From Ophioceras dolichostomum (lineage: Eukaryota; Ascomycota; Sordariomycetes; Magnaporthales; Ophioceraceae), in assembly GCA_003049485.1 (NCBI GenBank), contig PYST01000033.1:124001-188000 (forward strand): a DNA stretch of 64,000 nucleotides. The letters run 5' to 3'. A model generated the notes under the pieces. The model did not search any database. It was given only the letters and a program-made list of their open reading frames with translations, and had not been told where the DNA came from. The position numbers and the translations under genes were made by a program. Positions 33,114-44,797 of this stretch are shown piece after piece. Position 1 is the first letter of the stretch. Each line of letters opens with the position of its first letter.

Positions 33114-34431
33114 ATGCCCGAGTACACGGCTATGAAGGTCCCGGAGCTCAAGAAGCTCCTGGGAGAGCGCGGTCTGCCTCAGTCGGGGAACAAGGCCGAC
33201 CTCATCGCGCGCCTGCAAGAGAACGACAAGGAGAAGGAAGCCCCAGCCCCAACCGCTGCGAAGCCTGCCGCCGAAGGTAACTATCCGCGAGTCCATCTTT
33301 TCTCCTTTCTCCGCTCGATCCGCACCGGCTCTTCCGCATCGCGCATCCAAGCTGTCGCGATGCGCTCGCGACTAGTTCCCTTCGATCCGTGACCGCACCC
33401 TGCCTGCCCATCAAGCCCCTCTGTCGGTCGCTTTTGCGCAACCTGCACTCGACCTCGCGACGCGCGCAAGAGCCGTCTCTTATGATCGCGACGCCACCCC
33501 TTCGAGCACACGGGGGCCCCCCTTTTCCCTGTCACCTGTCACTTCACCATGTCTCCTGACGCCGCGCGCCCGTTGAACGATCGAAGAAGAAGAAATATCC
33601 TCCGCTCTCGTCGGCAATCTCTAACGCGCATGCTTTCTGTAACCAGCCGACGATGTTATCAACTGGGACGACGAGGACGAGGTTCCTGCCGCGACCAAGG
33701 CCGCCGCCGCCGCCGCCGCGCCCGCCCCGGCGGCTGCCGCTCTTCCTCCTGCGTCACCGGCGAAACCAGCCCCACAACCCAAGGCCGCCGCGGTGAGCAA
33801 GGCTGCGCCGGCTGCTGCCTCGCCCACAAAAGCGACAGCCCCCGCTAAAATTACCGAGACTACTACTACTACCACCACTAAGACGACCGACGCGCCCGTC
33901 GCCGGCACCGAGGACGCGACCACAAAGCCCAAGGCCGCCGAGTTGAGCCAACACCTGCCCGCGACCTCCGTCGCCGACGAGGCGGCCAAGCGCGCCGCGC
34001 GCGCCAAGCGCTTCGGCCTGGACGTGCCCGCCGCCGCCCCGGAGGCTGACGCAGACAAGCCCGCCAACACAGAGGAGGCCAAGCGGGAGCAGCGCGCCAA
34101 GCGTTTCGGCGCTGGTGATACTGCCGCCGTGCCCGACGCGAGCAAGCTCGACGCCGCCCTGCCGGACCGTCCCCTGAAGCGCGGTCGTGGCCGTGGCGAC
34201 GACGAAGGACGCGAGAAGGGCGGAAGCGGTGGCGGAAACAACAACAACCAAAGCAGTCACGGTAACAAGCGCCAGCGCGGTAACAGGAACCGCCGCCATG
34301 GCGGAGGTGGTGGTGGTGGTGGGCGCCAGAATGACGGCGGAGAGGGTCGTCGCCGAGGCGGCGGCACTGTCACGGATGATCCGGCTGAGAAGCGCAAGGC
34401 GGACGCAAGGGCGAAGAGGTTTGCTAACTAG
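33114..34431 (+). CDS. SAP-domain RNA-binding protein, Tho1/SARNP (CIP29) type
   Basis: Exons 33114-33276 and 33647-34431 join in phase 1 over a 370-bp intron (donor GAAG/GTAACT, branch CTAAC at 33621-33625, acceptor AACCAG), giving 315 aa. Residues 5-37 are a SAP helix-extension-helix (KVPELKKLLGERGLPQSGNK, then ADLIARL), which binds DNA or RNA. After an Ala/Pro/Lys linker containing INWDDEDEVP come three copies of the Tho1/MOS11 motif, RAARAKRFG, REQRAKRFG and the terminal ADARAKRFAN. An RG/Gly-rich segment (RGRGRGDD, GGGGGGG) lies between copies two and three. In yeast Tho1 and human SARNP this architecture joins the Sub2/UAP56 helicase in co-transcriptional mRNP assembly and nuclear export. 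The order of domains here fits that well, so a nuclear role is likely. Confidence 0.88.
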
Positions 34432-36561
34432 TAGTTTGGGGAGACCTCGACTGTCCGTCTGGCGTTCTCGACGGGCGGCCTTTGCCGGCTTGGTTTGGGT
34501 CTTTCAATTTCGCCTCATTCGTCCGGCCATCTGAGGGAATCTATTTGATGGTTTGCCTCTCTTGGATCGTGGCCAACAGGAATGGTGAAGGTGCTTTCGA
34601 GGAGGGGAATTTCTTCATCACTACCAACCACCCTGACTCTCCTCGTACTCTTCCGCTACGGAGAGTTGGGTGTGCTTTTTGTTTTTTCTTTCCCGATTTT
34701 TTTCCCTTTCTCGTCTCTGTCTTCTTTTCCCTTAGACTTTTGTCGAGATTTCGGAACTTTGCGAGTTACTTTTCTTTTGCTCCTTTTGACCAGAAGTCAG
34801 AATGTGACAAGCGGCCAATAACATAAAATATCCAATTCAGGAACTGTAACAGTACCGTGTTCTTCCCTGCTTTTCCCTCTCTCGCACTCTTCTCTTTTTC
34901 CATCTCTATCTATCACTCTTCTAATGGCTGCTAGGGTTCGGAATGTGAAAAACATGGTCTCTTTGGCGTACGGAATGAAGTTTACAACAAGGAGTAAGAA
35001 AGAATATTACTGATCAAGTCGCAAATATCTTATGTCCGATGAAGCGATCAGACCAACCAGTTGGAGAATCCTCTATGTCCGATGGATTGTGCTCTGAGGA
35101 CACGTTTACCGACACGCGAGGCGGCGGCACGCGCTTGTTTAGGCATCCTGTGATACTGGAAGTGTAGGAGGTCTGTTGTGAACCAAGCCACCCAACCACG
35201 CATGCCCTCCTCGTCCTTTGCCAGAGCCTTGATGACTCAAACTTCACTATGGGATCTGAAGTACCGAGGCAATTCTAATTCTCACAACCGCAAACACTAC
35301 TACCCTAGCACGACCGAATCTGCCTTCTCAGCTTTGCGAGGCAGAAGCCCGGAGGCGGCGCCAAGACGAGACGAGGCTACGTTGGTGAAACGCCAGCTGC
35401 ACAGTCCTCGGCAGCTACAACTAGGTAGCCAACTACCGACCCAGGGATCTAATTCCGATCACATCTCCAGGTCCTGTATTAGCGGAATTAGAATCCCAGT
35501 TGTAAATCCGTTGATGTAAACCCGATTTTCCATCCAAGTCTGCCCCGACTTGATGGCAATTCGATATGTCCGGTGTCTACCTGCTGGATGATTCCATCGC
35601 TCACCGAGCGACTGTCTCATACAGGGAGAACTTGGAGCAGTGGCGCTTTTGCTGCTTGTGTAAAACGGTGTTAATCTAGGCAGGTGTGTTGGTGAGTTAG
35701 CCGTTTGATACTGCGCTGGTATGCAAGTGTAAATCATCGGGATCTGGATTCGTCAATGGACGGCGGCGGCTTTTACACAATTGGAGCTGGAGCCCTGGGT
35801 GCAATGCAATGCTCATGCGGTAGCATCTCGGGATCCCCCGAAAATCCCTGGCTTGGTTTATGCAATTCAGCAAGCATATCCCGACACGGGAACCCCAAGA
35901 CATGGAGTCGAAAACGGCCTCCTCAGCGAACGACGACGGCCTTTGGCTAGGCTGGGCGTCAGCACCAGAGCTGGAATAACAGCCATGTATCCTCGAGGTC
36001 GGCTTTCCCTGTGCTTTGTGCAAAGCGACAAAGCGCTATATACAGACTTGGTGCTGATGGGCGCCGCCGGAACGGTCTTGAAATGGCGTGCTCCAGCTTG
36101 TCGATGGCGCCAAGGTGAGGGGATGCAATATTGTGGTGTTCGCCGACCTATGACGACGGAGCTAGCTGGTTGCAGAAGCTCCTTATCCCAAATCCCGTCG
36201 ACGCCGCCTCGTCGGTTTCGGGGGGTCATTGAGACGAGCACTAATCACAGCAAAGCCCCGCGGTTCCCGCACTGCAGATCACATCCTCCACTAAACAGGG
36301 GTCAAGCTACCTGCGCATCTGTCACATAGGCATATTAGGACGGACTAGACGAGATATAAAGCGTCGAGCTCCTCGTTCTCTTGCCTCATCGAAGTACGAC
36401 GAAGCAAGCTGCCCCCCAAGACATCGTCTCATCACTTCTACAGCCGCAAGCCTTCTCACAGCAACCGAACTACTCTTTAGTTCAACACTTTGTTTCCGCC
36501 TTCGCCCAAGTCTCGCGACTGGTCCTACATCCCCCTCATTCCCTCGTTCACTCAAAGCACC
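34432..36561. other. Intergenic region
   Basis: This is T-rich 3' flank to about 34930, then 1.3 kb without a protein-like frame, then the carbonic anhydrase promoter and leader (36380-36561). Confidence 0.5.
36355..36360 (+). promoter_or_regulatory. TATA box (TATAAA)
   Basis: A perfect TATAAA sits about 205 bases before the ATG at 36562, followed by a pyrimidine-rich leader. This is a good core-promoter candidate for the carbonic anhydrase gene. Confidence 0.45.
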
Positions 36562-37183
36562 ATGGCGACTCCCGTCCAGCAGAACCTCGTCGAGAAGAAC
36601 GAGGCCTACGCCAGCACCTTCACGCAGGGTGATCTCGCCCTTCCGCCCGCGAAGAAGTATCTCATCGGTGAGTGGCCTTCTTTCCTAATTCCCACCACCC
36701 CAAGCAAGGTCCCCCAGTCCCATACCAGGTACTAGCCAACCGACTAACCCTCTCGACCTACCCCCAATAAAAAAAAAAGTCACCTGCATGGACGCACGCA
36801 TCGACCCCTCCCCCGCCTTCGGCATCTCCCTAGGTGACGCCCACGTCGTGCGCAACGCCGGCGCCTCCGCGCGCGACGCGCTCCGCAACATCGTCATCTC
36901 GCAGCTGCTCCTCGGCACGCGCGAGGTGCTGGTCATCAAGCACACGGGATGCGGCATGTTGACCTTCACCGACGAGCAGGCGCACGGCCTCGTGAGGGAG
37001 AGGTACGGAGACGCAGCCGCCGCGGAGGTCGCCGGGATCGACTTTTTGCCGTTCGCGGACGTCGAGGACGCTGTGAGGGAGGACGTGGCGTTCCTGCAGG
37101 GGAGCGAGGCCGTGCCTGCGGATGTGCCTGTCACTGGGTGGGTTTATGAGGTTGAGACTGGGCGGGTGAGGAAGGTTGTGTGA
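36562..37183 (+). CDS. Beta-class carbonic anhydrase, small single-domain type
   Basis: Exons 36562-36667 and 36780-37183 join in phase 1 over a 112-bp intron (donor G/GTGAGT, branch CTAAC near 36743, acceptor in an A-rich run ending AAAG), giving 169 aa. The enzyme interconverts CO2 and bicarbonate using zinc. The ligands are visible: Cys38 in VTCMDARID, and His90 and Cys93 in KHTGCGM, with the Asp40/Arg42 pair of the CxDxR motif. The splice restores this motif exactly, which supports the join. At 169 aa it is shorter than typical fungal or plant beta enzymes (over 200 aa) and resembles the compact bacterial-like subgroup. No mitochondrial targeting sequence is evident, so it is probably cytosolic. 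Confidence 0.88.
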
Positions 37184-37605
37184 GGGGGTATTGGTATTGT
37201 ATGTCGATGAGGCTGCTGTTGTTTTATTGCTTGTGGGTGGGTGATGTCTTGCTGTTCGTTAGGAGGGTTGTCTTGGGATACACTGGGTTTCTAAGGATGA
37301 GAGCGATGTTAGAACGTTAGTATGAAGGAGGGACGGAACGTTGCGAGATACCTGCTGGACGTTTGCTTTCGATATTGAGGACGCGTTTAGGTAGCTTTTT
37401 TCGCTGGATAGTCGAGGATGTATTGGCCGTGGAGAATGGCTTTGTTAGATGAATTATTTCGATTTGGGACATTCAGATATGGCTCCCCCTAGATGAGCTT
37501 CCCCCAATATGTATCGTACCCAAACTAAGTCATGGTTTGCATATACCTATATCCGTTCAGACATCCCGTGTCCCTCAGATCAAGACGCAAGTTTCCCCCT
37601 TCGTC
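37184..37605. other. Intergenic region between convergent genes
   Basis: This 422-bp stretch is the shared 3' flank of the carbonic anhydrase gene and the minus-strand gene beyond it. It is AT-richer than its surroundings, and I see nothing else in it. Confidence 0.5.
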
Positions 37606-39004
37606 TTACCATTGGCCCTCATCGGCATCGTCATAGTCGTCGCGATACTTCTCCCACCTCTCTTGCATCTCCCTAGCGGAGATCTCGCTGCGAGTCGACT
37701 GTCCCTCGAGCCGCTGGGCCTTGAACCTAGCCGTAGTATCGCGTCCGTGGCGGTCCCATTCGATGGCACCCTCGATGACACCACCGCCAACAAAGGCTAA
37801 CCAGGCCCGTCCTCCGTCGTACGTCTGGTCGGTCATCTCGCTGTACCCGCACCAGTCAAACCTGATGTCGTCGTCGGAGGCCCGCCGAGGTCTCCGGTCC
37901 GTGCGCATGACTCCCCCCAGGAAGCCGAAGTCGAAGTCCACCCAGAGCGCATCGCCGTCCAGCGTGCAGACCAGAGTGGGCGTCGTATCGCTCGGGTAGT
38001 AGCGGTCAGGACAATCGATCGACACGATCTCGTACCGCCCGTTGAGGTAGCCGAGAGAGGTCTGGGTGGATTGTCCGCTCCGGACGGCCGGCGAGGAGGT
38101 CAAAGTACCGGTGCCGCTGTTGTCGTCGTACCCACCGGTAGTAGGCGAGCCAGGGTAGGGCGGGGGTGGCGAGTCGTTGTAGCGCGGCGGGGAGGGCGGT
38201 GGCACCCGTTTGCGGGCTGTCTGCTTCGTGCGATATCCCAGCTGCTTCCGATCCTCCTGGGTCTTGCGCTGGGAGTCACTATTGCGCGAGGGCGACGGCG
38301 GTGGAACCCCTTTGCGGTCTGTCTGTTTCGTGCGATACCCCAGCTGCTTTCGATCCTCTGGGGTCTTGCGTTTGGGTTCCTAGATCTCAACTGTGTTACT
38401 GAGTGTGGGCGGGAAAACATATGCGCCAGGGGGTAATAACAGAAGGTATCCTCCTTATCACCTTGAATGTCGCGATTGGCTGGCTCGGCTGGGTTGATAC
38501 CGGCTCCGTTTTCGCGCGCTTCGTTGTCGGTTGGCTGGATCCAGCGGACGAATTGAACATTACGGAGACGCTGAGATTGGCTCCATTGCCAGCGACGACC
38601 CGAATGTCGGCGGCAGTCGAGGCCTTTCTCTTCTTTGATAAAGAATCCGCCGGCTTGCTCGGCGAGGCTGTCGCCGCCGCCGCCTTGTTCGCCTTTGTCC
38701 ACTCTTTCTTCAGCTCGCGCTCCAAAGCTGACAGCGGTGCGGGGACCTGGAGTTTGCCGTCGCCCATCACGGCACCCATCAATCGCATCTTGGCCGTGCC
38801 CTTGACCTTGGATGGGGGCAAGCCGTAGTGCATCAGCTGGGCCTCATACCAGTGGGCTGGGTGGTCCTCCTTCTGGTTCTTGAAGTGCGCCTTCAGCTCT
38901 GGCAGGGTATGGCGTCTGTGGACGTGGCCGCCACTCGTCGTGACGGAGAAACAATTGGAGCCGAACGCGAAGCCATCGCGGCTTGCTGGCGGCGCGTGGG
39001 CCAT
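37606..39004 (-). CDS. Conserved fungal protein of unknown function, two domains
   Basis: Exons (minus strand) 39004-38462 and 38379-37606 join in phase 0 over an 82-bp intron (donor AAG/GTGATA, acceptor ATCTAG/GA), giving 438 aa. The donor is weak, but the join unites two halves I recognise together in orthologues. The N-terminal part (about residues 10-90) has HRRHTLPELKAHF, HWYEAQLMHYGLPPS and GTAKMRL, a small DNA-associated-looking helical domain, followed by a basic nuclear-type tail (SKKRKAS). The C-terminal part (about 290-420) begins LGYLNGRYEIVSID and has a beta-rich run with LWVDFDFG, WCGYSEM and IEGAIEW, ending RSEISAREMQERWEKY. Between them lies a 34-residue tandem duplication. 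No catalytic motif is seen. Nuclear location is inferred from the basic tracts only. Confidence 0.75.
38170..38370 (-). repeat. Tandem duplication of a 102-bp coding unit (2 copies)
   Basis: Two adjacent copies encode RKT-EDRKQLGYRTKQT-RK-VPPPSP-R (dashes mark differing residues). The first copy starts three codons after the intron acceptor. The copies differ at few bases, so the duplication is fairly recent. Confidence 0.88.
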
Positions 39005-42000
39005 AATGATGATGGCGGCGGCAGCAATATCGCAACAAAGGATGTCGCAGCTCCTTCCTGTTGCTTTCTCTGTGTGGCGATGGTCGGAGGTCGGTTGGCC
39101 AGGAGAATCGGTTTGAGGTGTGGTTGATTAGAGTTGGAGGTTTCAGGGGAGGCCCTGGCTGACCTCGAGATGAACCAGTGAGAATTGGGAAGGGAGCACA
39201 GGGCAAGCAGGGTGGGGTATCAACCTAGCTTCAGGGTGCCGAAATCAGCTGATTGGACCTCTTGCAATACACTCACTGTTTTCTCATCTTACGCCGAAGC
39301 AACTCATTCCTTCTTCATTTGACTACACTCCTAAAGTTTTCCTGTTGTCGGCGATGCTGTCGATGATATCAGCAAGTGAACTGCTCGAGGTCATGGTGAA
39401 TGAAATCGTGTAAGTTGATTGGCTCCATGACCGTGCCGTGCCACCATGTCTCCGAAGCCGCTAACCGATTCCACCAAAGCGATTATCAGGGGACATGCCA
39501 TGGTACAACAGTGGTTTGGCGCTTTACATTGGGCATCTAACATGAAACGGAGTTTGTAATGCATTGAGAGAGTATTTGACACCAGTGTCGTTCCCTTCTT
39601 CCGGTGCTGGGGCATCCTCGTCTAGCAGCTATAAACGGCAATCGAGATGACGAGCATCGAAACGACCACGTGTTGGGACGGGTAGTTGGGGTACCGTTAA
39701 TCGTTTCGAGTTTCCCCGCAGGTCGTGAGGGGGAAGGAGGACCATCTGAAGAAATATCCCCAACTCCCCAGAACCCGGAACTTGGGGATCCTTGGGGATT
39801 TGGGCTTACTCCAATCTTGACGAGAGCCAACCCTGAATCTGCGCCAGCCCCTTTGGTTCCTGGAGGGTAACTGAGACGGCGAAACGAGATGAGCGGACGA
39901 GGAGTCTTAGTGATCCAGGTTCTCATCAGCAGAACGTACATACGACGGAGTCATGACGGGGAGAAGAACAGTGATGAGCCCGTATCTTGTTGATCGATGC
40001 CGAACCGAGTTTCTTCTCTCACCGAGAGGACGGGAGATTCCGACCTCGAATGATACTCGGCAACACAACGGATTCGGGTTGTAACGTCTGGGCGAAATAC
40101 GGCAACCAAGAGTCTCGCGTACCGCGGCTCGGGAATCGAGCACCAAGCCTGCAAGGGTCGACTATCTCAGCCTCTCTCCTGAGTCCTAACGGCAGCCATG
40201 CAAGCCAAGACACTAGGATCGACCGGCACGATCGGAATATAAGACTTATCTCTCCGGTCTCCTGATGTTTACACGACGACCAGGGATTGCTGAAGAGAAT
40301 CCGGGAAGCTGACCCGTCTCGCGAGTCTCGCACGTATCGCCGGTCTCGCATGTATCGCCCATGGCCATCCGGGTTTCGAAGCAGCAGCAAGAGGCGCTGG
40401 CTTGCTGTCCTCCATACCATTCTCATCGGAAATGTGTCATATAGTACGATACGTCTCAGCACAGCCGCGACTCCGGAGGGGCCGTACGAAAGAGAGGGTC
40501 ATCCATCAGGGGCTCTCCACTGATGAAGATATTTGATAGCATAAGGTTAGAAGCTATAAAGGGACGGGAAAGACTGAAGGAGGCAGACGGGTAGAAAGGC
40601 ATAACAGTCGGCTCAAAGGATGTGCGAAGCCTGCGGGCTCGAAGGCGTTAAAGATGACGAAAGGAACAGGTGACCCCCATTTTTTTCACAATGGACTCCA
40701 GAATTTTCGAGAACTTTGGTGAGGAGAGACGAGGTGTGGTGGAGTGGTGGAGACGCTCAAAGGCAGTGAAGGCAGTGAGGTTTCAGGGGCGGTGGATTCA
40801 GTCGACAATACTCCTCTCTCTCTGGTCGAAACCTCCAATGACGCTGGGGCAAAAAGAGATAAGGAGACGCGATATCTGGCGCTTTAAGCCACGAGCAGGA
40901 CTCGAAATGAACTATTCGCCCCGCGCAGTGGAGAGAAAAACCACATGCGTTGTGGGCGTCTGACCTTTTTTTCCTGGAGTATCTGGAGAGCCCCCAGACT
41001 GAACGACGCAGCTAGCCCCGGGTTTGAGGGGTTTTTGAGGGGTCTATTGACAGAATTTTCGGGCAAAAAATGGGGAGGGATGACAACGAAATACGGGCCG
41101 AAGAAATATGATGCCAGGTCCCGTCATCATCACTCTGCAGAGGAGGAGAGAAACATGAGATTCGGTGTGCTGAGAAAAAACCCTACCAATGACGACGAAT
41201 CAGGGAATGAGAGCGAAGAGAAAGAAACTTAAGCGAAGTAAGTTAGGTAAGTACTACCGACAAACGGACTCGGATTTCGATTAAAATGCGGCCTTCCGTG
41301 GGCGGCGGGCTTGGCGCCTCGGCTCGGCACACATATGGGACCTGCCGTTGCCATCTTGGCTTTCCCACGCGGCGGGAAAAAGAAAAGACGAGCAAACGCC
41401 AGCCGACTACTGCAAACGAATCAGGGGGAGCACCGGAACCGCCGCCGCCTGTACCTACCCAGACTCAGGTACCGAATGTGGTGTGCGTCGTGTCGTGCAG
41501 CTACATGTCGCCTCTTCTCGGCGGCTCAGCGGTTCCCCCTAGCTCGTCTTGATTCCAGGCACACACCACCCACTTCTTCAAGGTCCACGCACACGCAAAC
41601 AGAAGCGGAGAAAAGATACATTGCACTAGTGAGAGAACGTGAGGGCCACGATGACTAGTCTCCGCAAATATGGGATGAGAGTGAGGGGGCTCCAGACGTC
41701 CTTCTGTGGAGTGACCTCGGGGTATGAACAGCGTGGTGCGCCTGGTCTCCTCCCGGGCCTCCTTGGTCTCCTGGTTTAGCACACCACATTTGTAAACTCG
41801 TAAGAAAAGACAAAGAAGATTAGAACCCCGTTCCTTGTCCAAAGAGCAACTTTTCTCTCTTCCTCTTCTCTTCCTTTCTTCGTCTCTCGGCCACTCACAT
41901 CCCGTATCCGTTTGTTACCCCTGGTTCTGCATTTTCGGGTAATGTTTTCCTTCTGGACGTTCTATCTCTTCTTCTGTTACTTATTTATAGGTGCCTTGTC

Positions 42001-42325
42001 CCTCTCCTTAGCGAGTAGTGGTGACTCTCACACTCCTAGATTTTAGACTAGTGACTGAGCACCGTCCGAGTCGTCAGGACCTGCAACCTCGCTCAAGGTT
42101 TCCTTCTCAGTATCCGTGGTAACTTCTACGTTTGTACTTATTCACTGGGGGAACAACGAACTTTATTCCTTTTCATTGCCTCATACCCACTCAGTCTTTC
42201 TGCCTTCAAACCATCTTCTTCGATCTGGTGTTCGGGAAGAAAGTCAGTCAGTCAGGCAACTCAACGAGCCCAGTGTCCATCCACTGGCGCCTCCTCCTCA
42301 GTCAAGTCCAGTCAGTCAGTCAGTC
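39005..42325. other. Long non-coding region between divergent genes (3.3 kb)
   Basis: This is the upstream region shared by the minus-strand conserved protein and the plus-strand transporter. No protein-like frame was found. The transporter leader holds GTCA repeats at 42243-42254 and CAGT repeats at 42309-42325 that run directly into the ATG. Confidence 0.5.
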
Positions 42326-43560
42326 ATGGCGACGTCACACCACGAGATTACGGCCGTAACGGCCTCGCCGGTCGAGAAGGTCGACACCATCCTGAGCGCC
42401 AGCGGCTCGCACGTCGGCGGCGACGGCTCGGCGCTGGGAGGGGCCGGCCACCGCCACTTCTACGGCGGTAACCCTCTGGCGCACATTCACGACCAAGGCG
42501 AGGCGCGGCTGCCCGCCTTCGGCGGTGAATTCCAACCCGGCCTGTACCGGCCGCTGCAGCACCGCAAGTTCGCCAACCCGGCGCCGCTGGGCCTGAGCGC
42601 CTTCGCCCTGACCACCTTCGTGCTCTCGGCCATCAACCTGAACGCGCGCAACGTCAACGTGCCCAACGTCGTGGTGCCGATCGCGCTCAGCTACGGCGGG
42701 CTGGTGCAGCTGCTCGCGGGGATGTGGTTAGTTACTCACTCACTCGCTCTTTTTTTCTCCGTCAAATTGTTCCTTTTTCTCTCCTTCCTAGGTACCTTGC
42801 TGCAGCCATCATGTCTTTCCTCCCCCCGCTATGTTGCACCTAGGACGCAAGTGAGTTAAGACGGAATGAACACAGCCATGTCTTTTATATACTAACCGAG
42901 GCAATAAATGATAAACAGGGAGATGGCCATCGGCAACACCTTCGGCGCGACGGCGCTGTCGTCGTACGGCGGCTTCTGGATCTCGTACGCGGTCCTCCTG
43001 ACGCCGAGCTGGGGCATCCTCGGCACGGGCGGGGCCTACGCCACGGCGGCGGCCGAGGCCGTCGACCCCAAGATGGCCAACTCGGCCGTGGGCCTGTTCC
43101 TGACGGGCTGGTTCATCTTCACCACCATCCTGCTGCTGCTGACCCTGCGCTCGACCGTCATGTTCTTCCTGACCTTCTTCACCCTCGACGTGGCCTTGCT
43201 GATGCTCGCGTGCGGGGAGTTCGCCGTCAACGAGAACAAGCCGGACATGGCCCTCAGGCTGACGCAGGCGGGCGGCGGGTTCGGCATGATAGCGGCGTTT
43301 TTGGCGTGGTATAACGCGTTTGCTGGTATTGCTGATAGCAGGTTCGTCCTTTCTTTGTTTTCTTTTTTTTTTTTCTCGTGTCCCCTTCGGTCTCCTGATT
43401 CTGTTGTTCTCTTGTGGTAATCATCCGCTAACCCCTGTTCAGCAACTCGTTCTTCCTCGTCCCTGTCTTCCACTTCCCCTGGTCTGAGAAAGGCCGCGAG
43501 GCGAGGACTCACCACCACCACCACCATCACAATCGCAAGAGCCAGCGCGAGGTTGCGTAG
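42326..43560 (+). CDS. Gpr1/Fun34/YaaH-family transporter (acetate/ammonia type)
   Basis: Three exons, 42326-42726, 42919-43341 and 43443-43560, join in phase 2 both times over introns of 192 bp (GTTAGT donor, branch CTAAC, AACAG acceptor) and 101 bp (GTTCGT donor, CTAAC branch, TTCAG acceptor), giving 313 aa. The family signature NPAPLGL is at residues 84-90, followed by about six membrane helices including AFALTTFVLSAINL, GATALSSYGGFW and VFLTGWFIFTTI-like segments. The conserved end NSFFLVPVFHFPWSEKGRE is restored by the second splice. Yeast Ato1-3 and Aspergillus AcpA of this family move acetate (with a proposed ammonium link) across the plasma membrane. The tail ends in seven consecutive histidines before NRKSQREVA. 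The substrate is inferred from the family. Confidence 0.92.
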
Positions 43561-44797
43561 ACAAAAAGCAAAAAAAGCAAAGCTGCCCAGTCGTCGGGCA
43601 AAAAGGACCGGCTGGTCTTGTGTTGTTTGCTTGCTTTTGTTTGCTTCCCTGCTTCGCCCCTGGAGGTGGGGAGGTGGTAAGCAGTTTTTGATGTGGTTCT
43701 GGAAAGGGGGTGGGATGCTTCCCAAGGACTCGGAAAGCGCCGCTATAGGGTCACTCGGGTTCGTGGGGGTCATCATGTCATCAATTCGTCGGAAATTTGG
43801 TCTATTTTACGGGATTGGGGGACCAGGGAACCAGTGAGGGAATACTCAGTTGGAAAGTCTCAAAACCGTCTTGTGTATATCGATGGCATTTATGCTTGCG
43901 CCGGTCTTCTTGCGCTTAGATGGGTTTAGGTAATTAGGATCAGTGCATCTGATGGTTTTATTTTGTTGGAAAGTCAAGAAGCCCCGACGTGAGCGCAATC
44001 CGTGTGAAGAGTGGTGCCCGTGTGCCTGAGCTAGCGAGCTTTGCGATGATTGAAAACTCCGTACGAGAAGGATCATCAACAAGAAGGAAAGGAAGCCTCA
44101 AAAAGGGTGAGAGAAAAAAAACCCAAAGACAGAAGCTGGAAACCGTTCCACATGCAACTTGATGAATTCCCTGGTCTGCATGTACCTGCCGTTGTAGGTG
44201 CTACTAACAACCTAAGTGAGGAGTCCGGCGATGGGTAGGTGCCTAGTTGAACTGGACGTGTCGGGGTCTGCTGCACCTGAAATTCCATCAATTCTTCTAA
44301 AGAGGACCTGGACACAGTAAAGTGTCAAGGTCTCCGACGTCAATCGGTGTGTTAATAACTCTTTCGGTTCCACAAGCAGCTGAGTTCCTGGCTCGAAGCA
44401 GACGTTTCAATAGGACGGATCAAAGAAACCCCTCCCACAAAAATGAGCCGATGGTGTCTACCTACACTGCCGCCCAGCGGCGTCGGGTGAGGAGAGAGCC
44501 AAGCACTGTGGCACATCGTTCGATGATTGCATCTCACGACTCACGACTCACCTCTCCCCCGAGGCTCATGAGAGTGACATCGTGTTCTTTTGAAAGGTGA
44601 CGTAAATAACAGACCTCACCGAAACTCCAAGCATCATCTTTCAGTTCGGCTTTATCGTAGAAGTTTTAGGACTTCATACCAAACAATTAAGTGGAAGCCC
44701 GAAGCAAAGGGGAGGAAGTTAAGAGAGTTCGGGAAAGCGAAGATCGAGCTCCGAGCAGCGAAAGCAGACAGCGAGCGGACAGCGGCACCCAAACGTC
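43561..44797. other. Intergenic region
   Basis: This is the 3' flank of the transporter gene and the promoter of the fumarate reductase gene. I found no TATA box I would trust and no protein-like frame. Confidence 0.5.
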
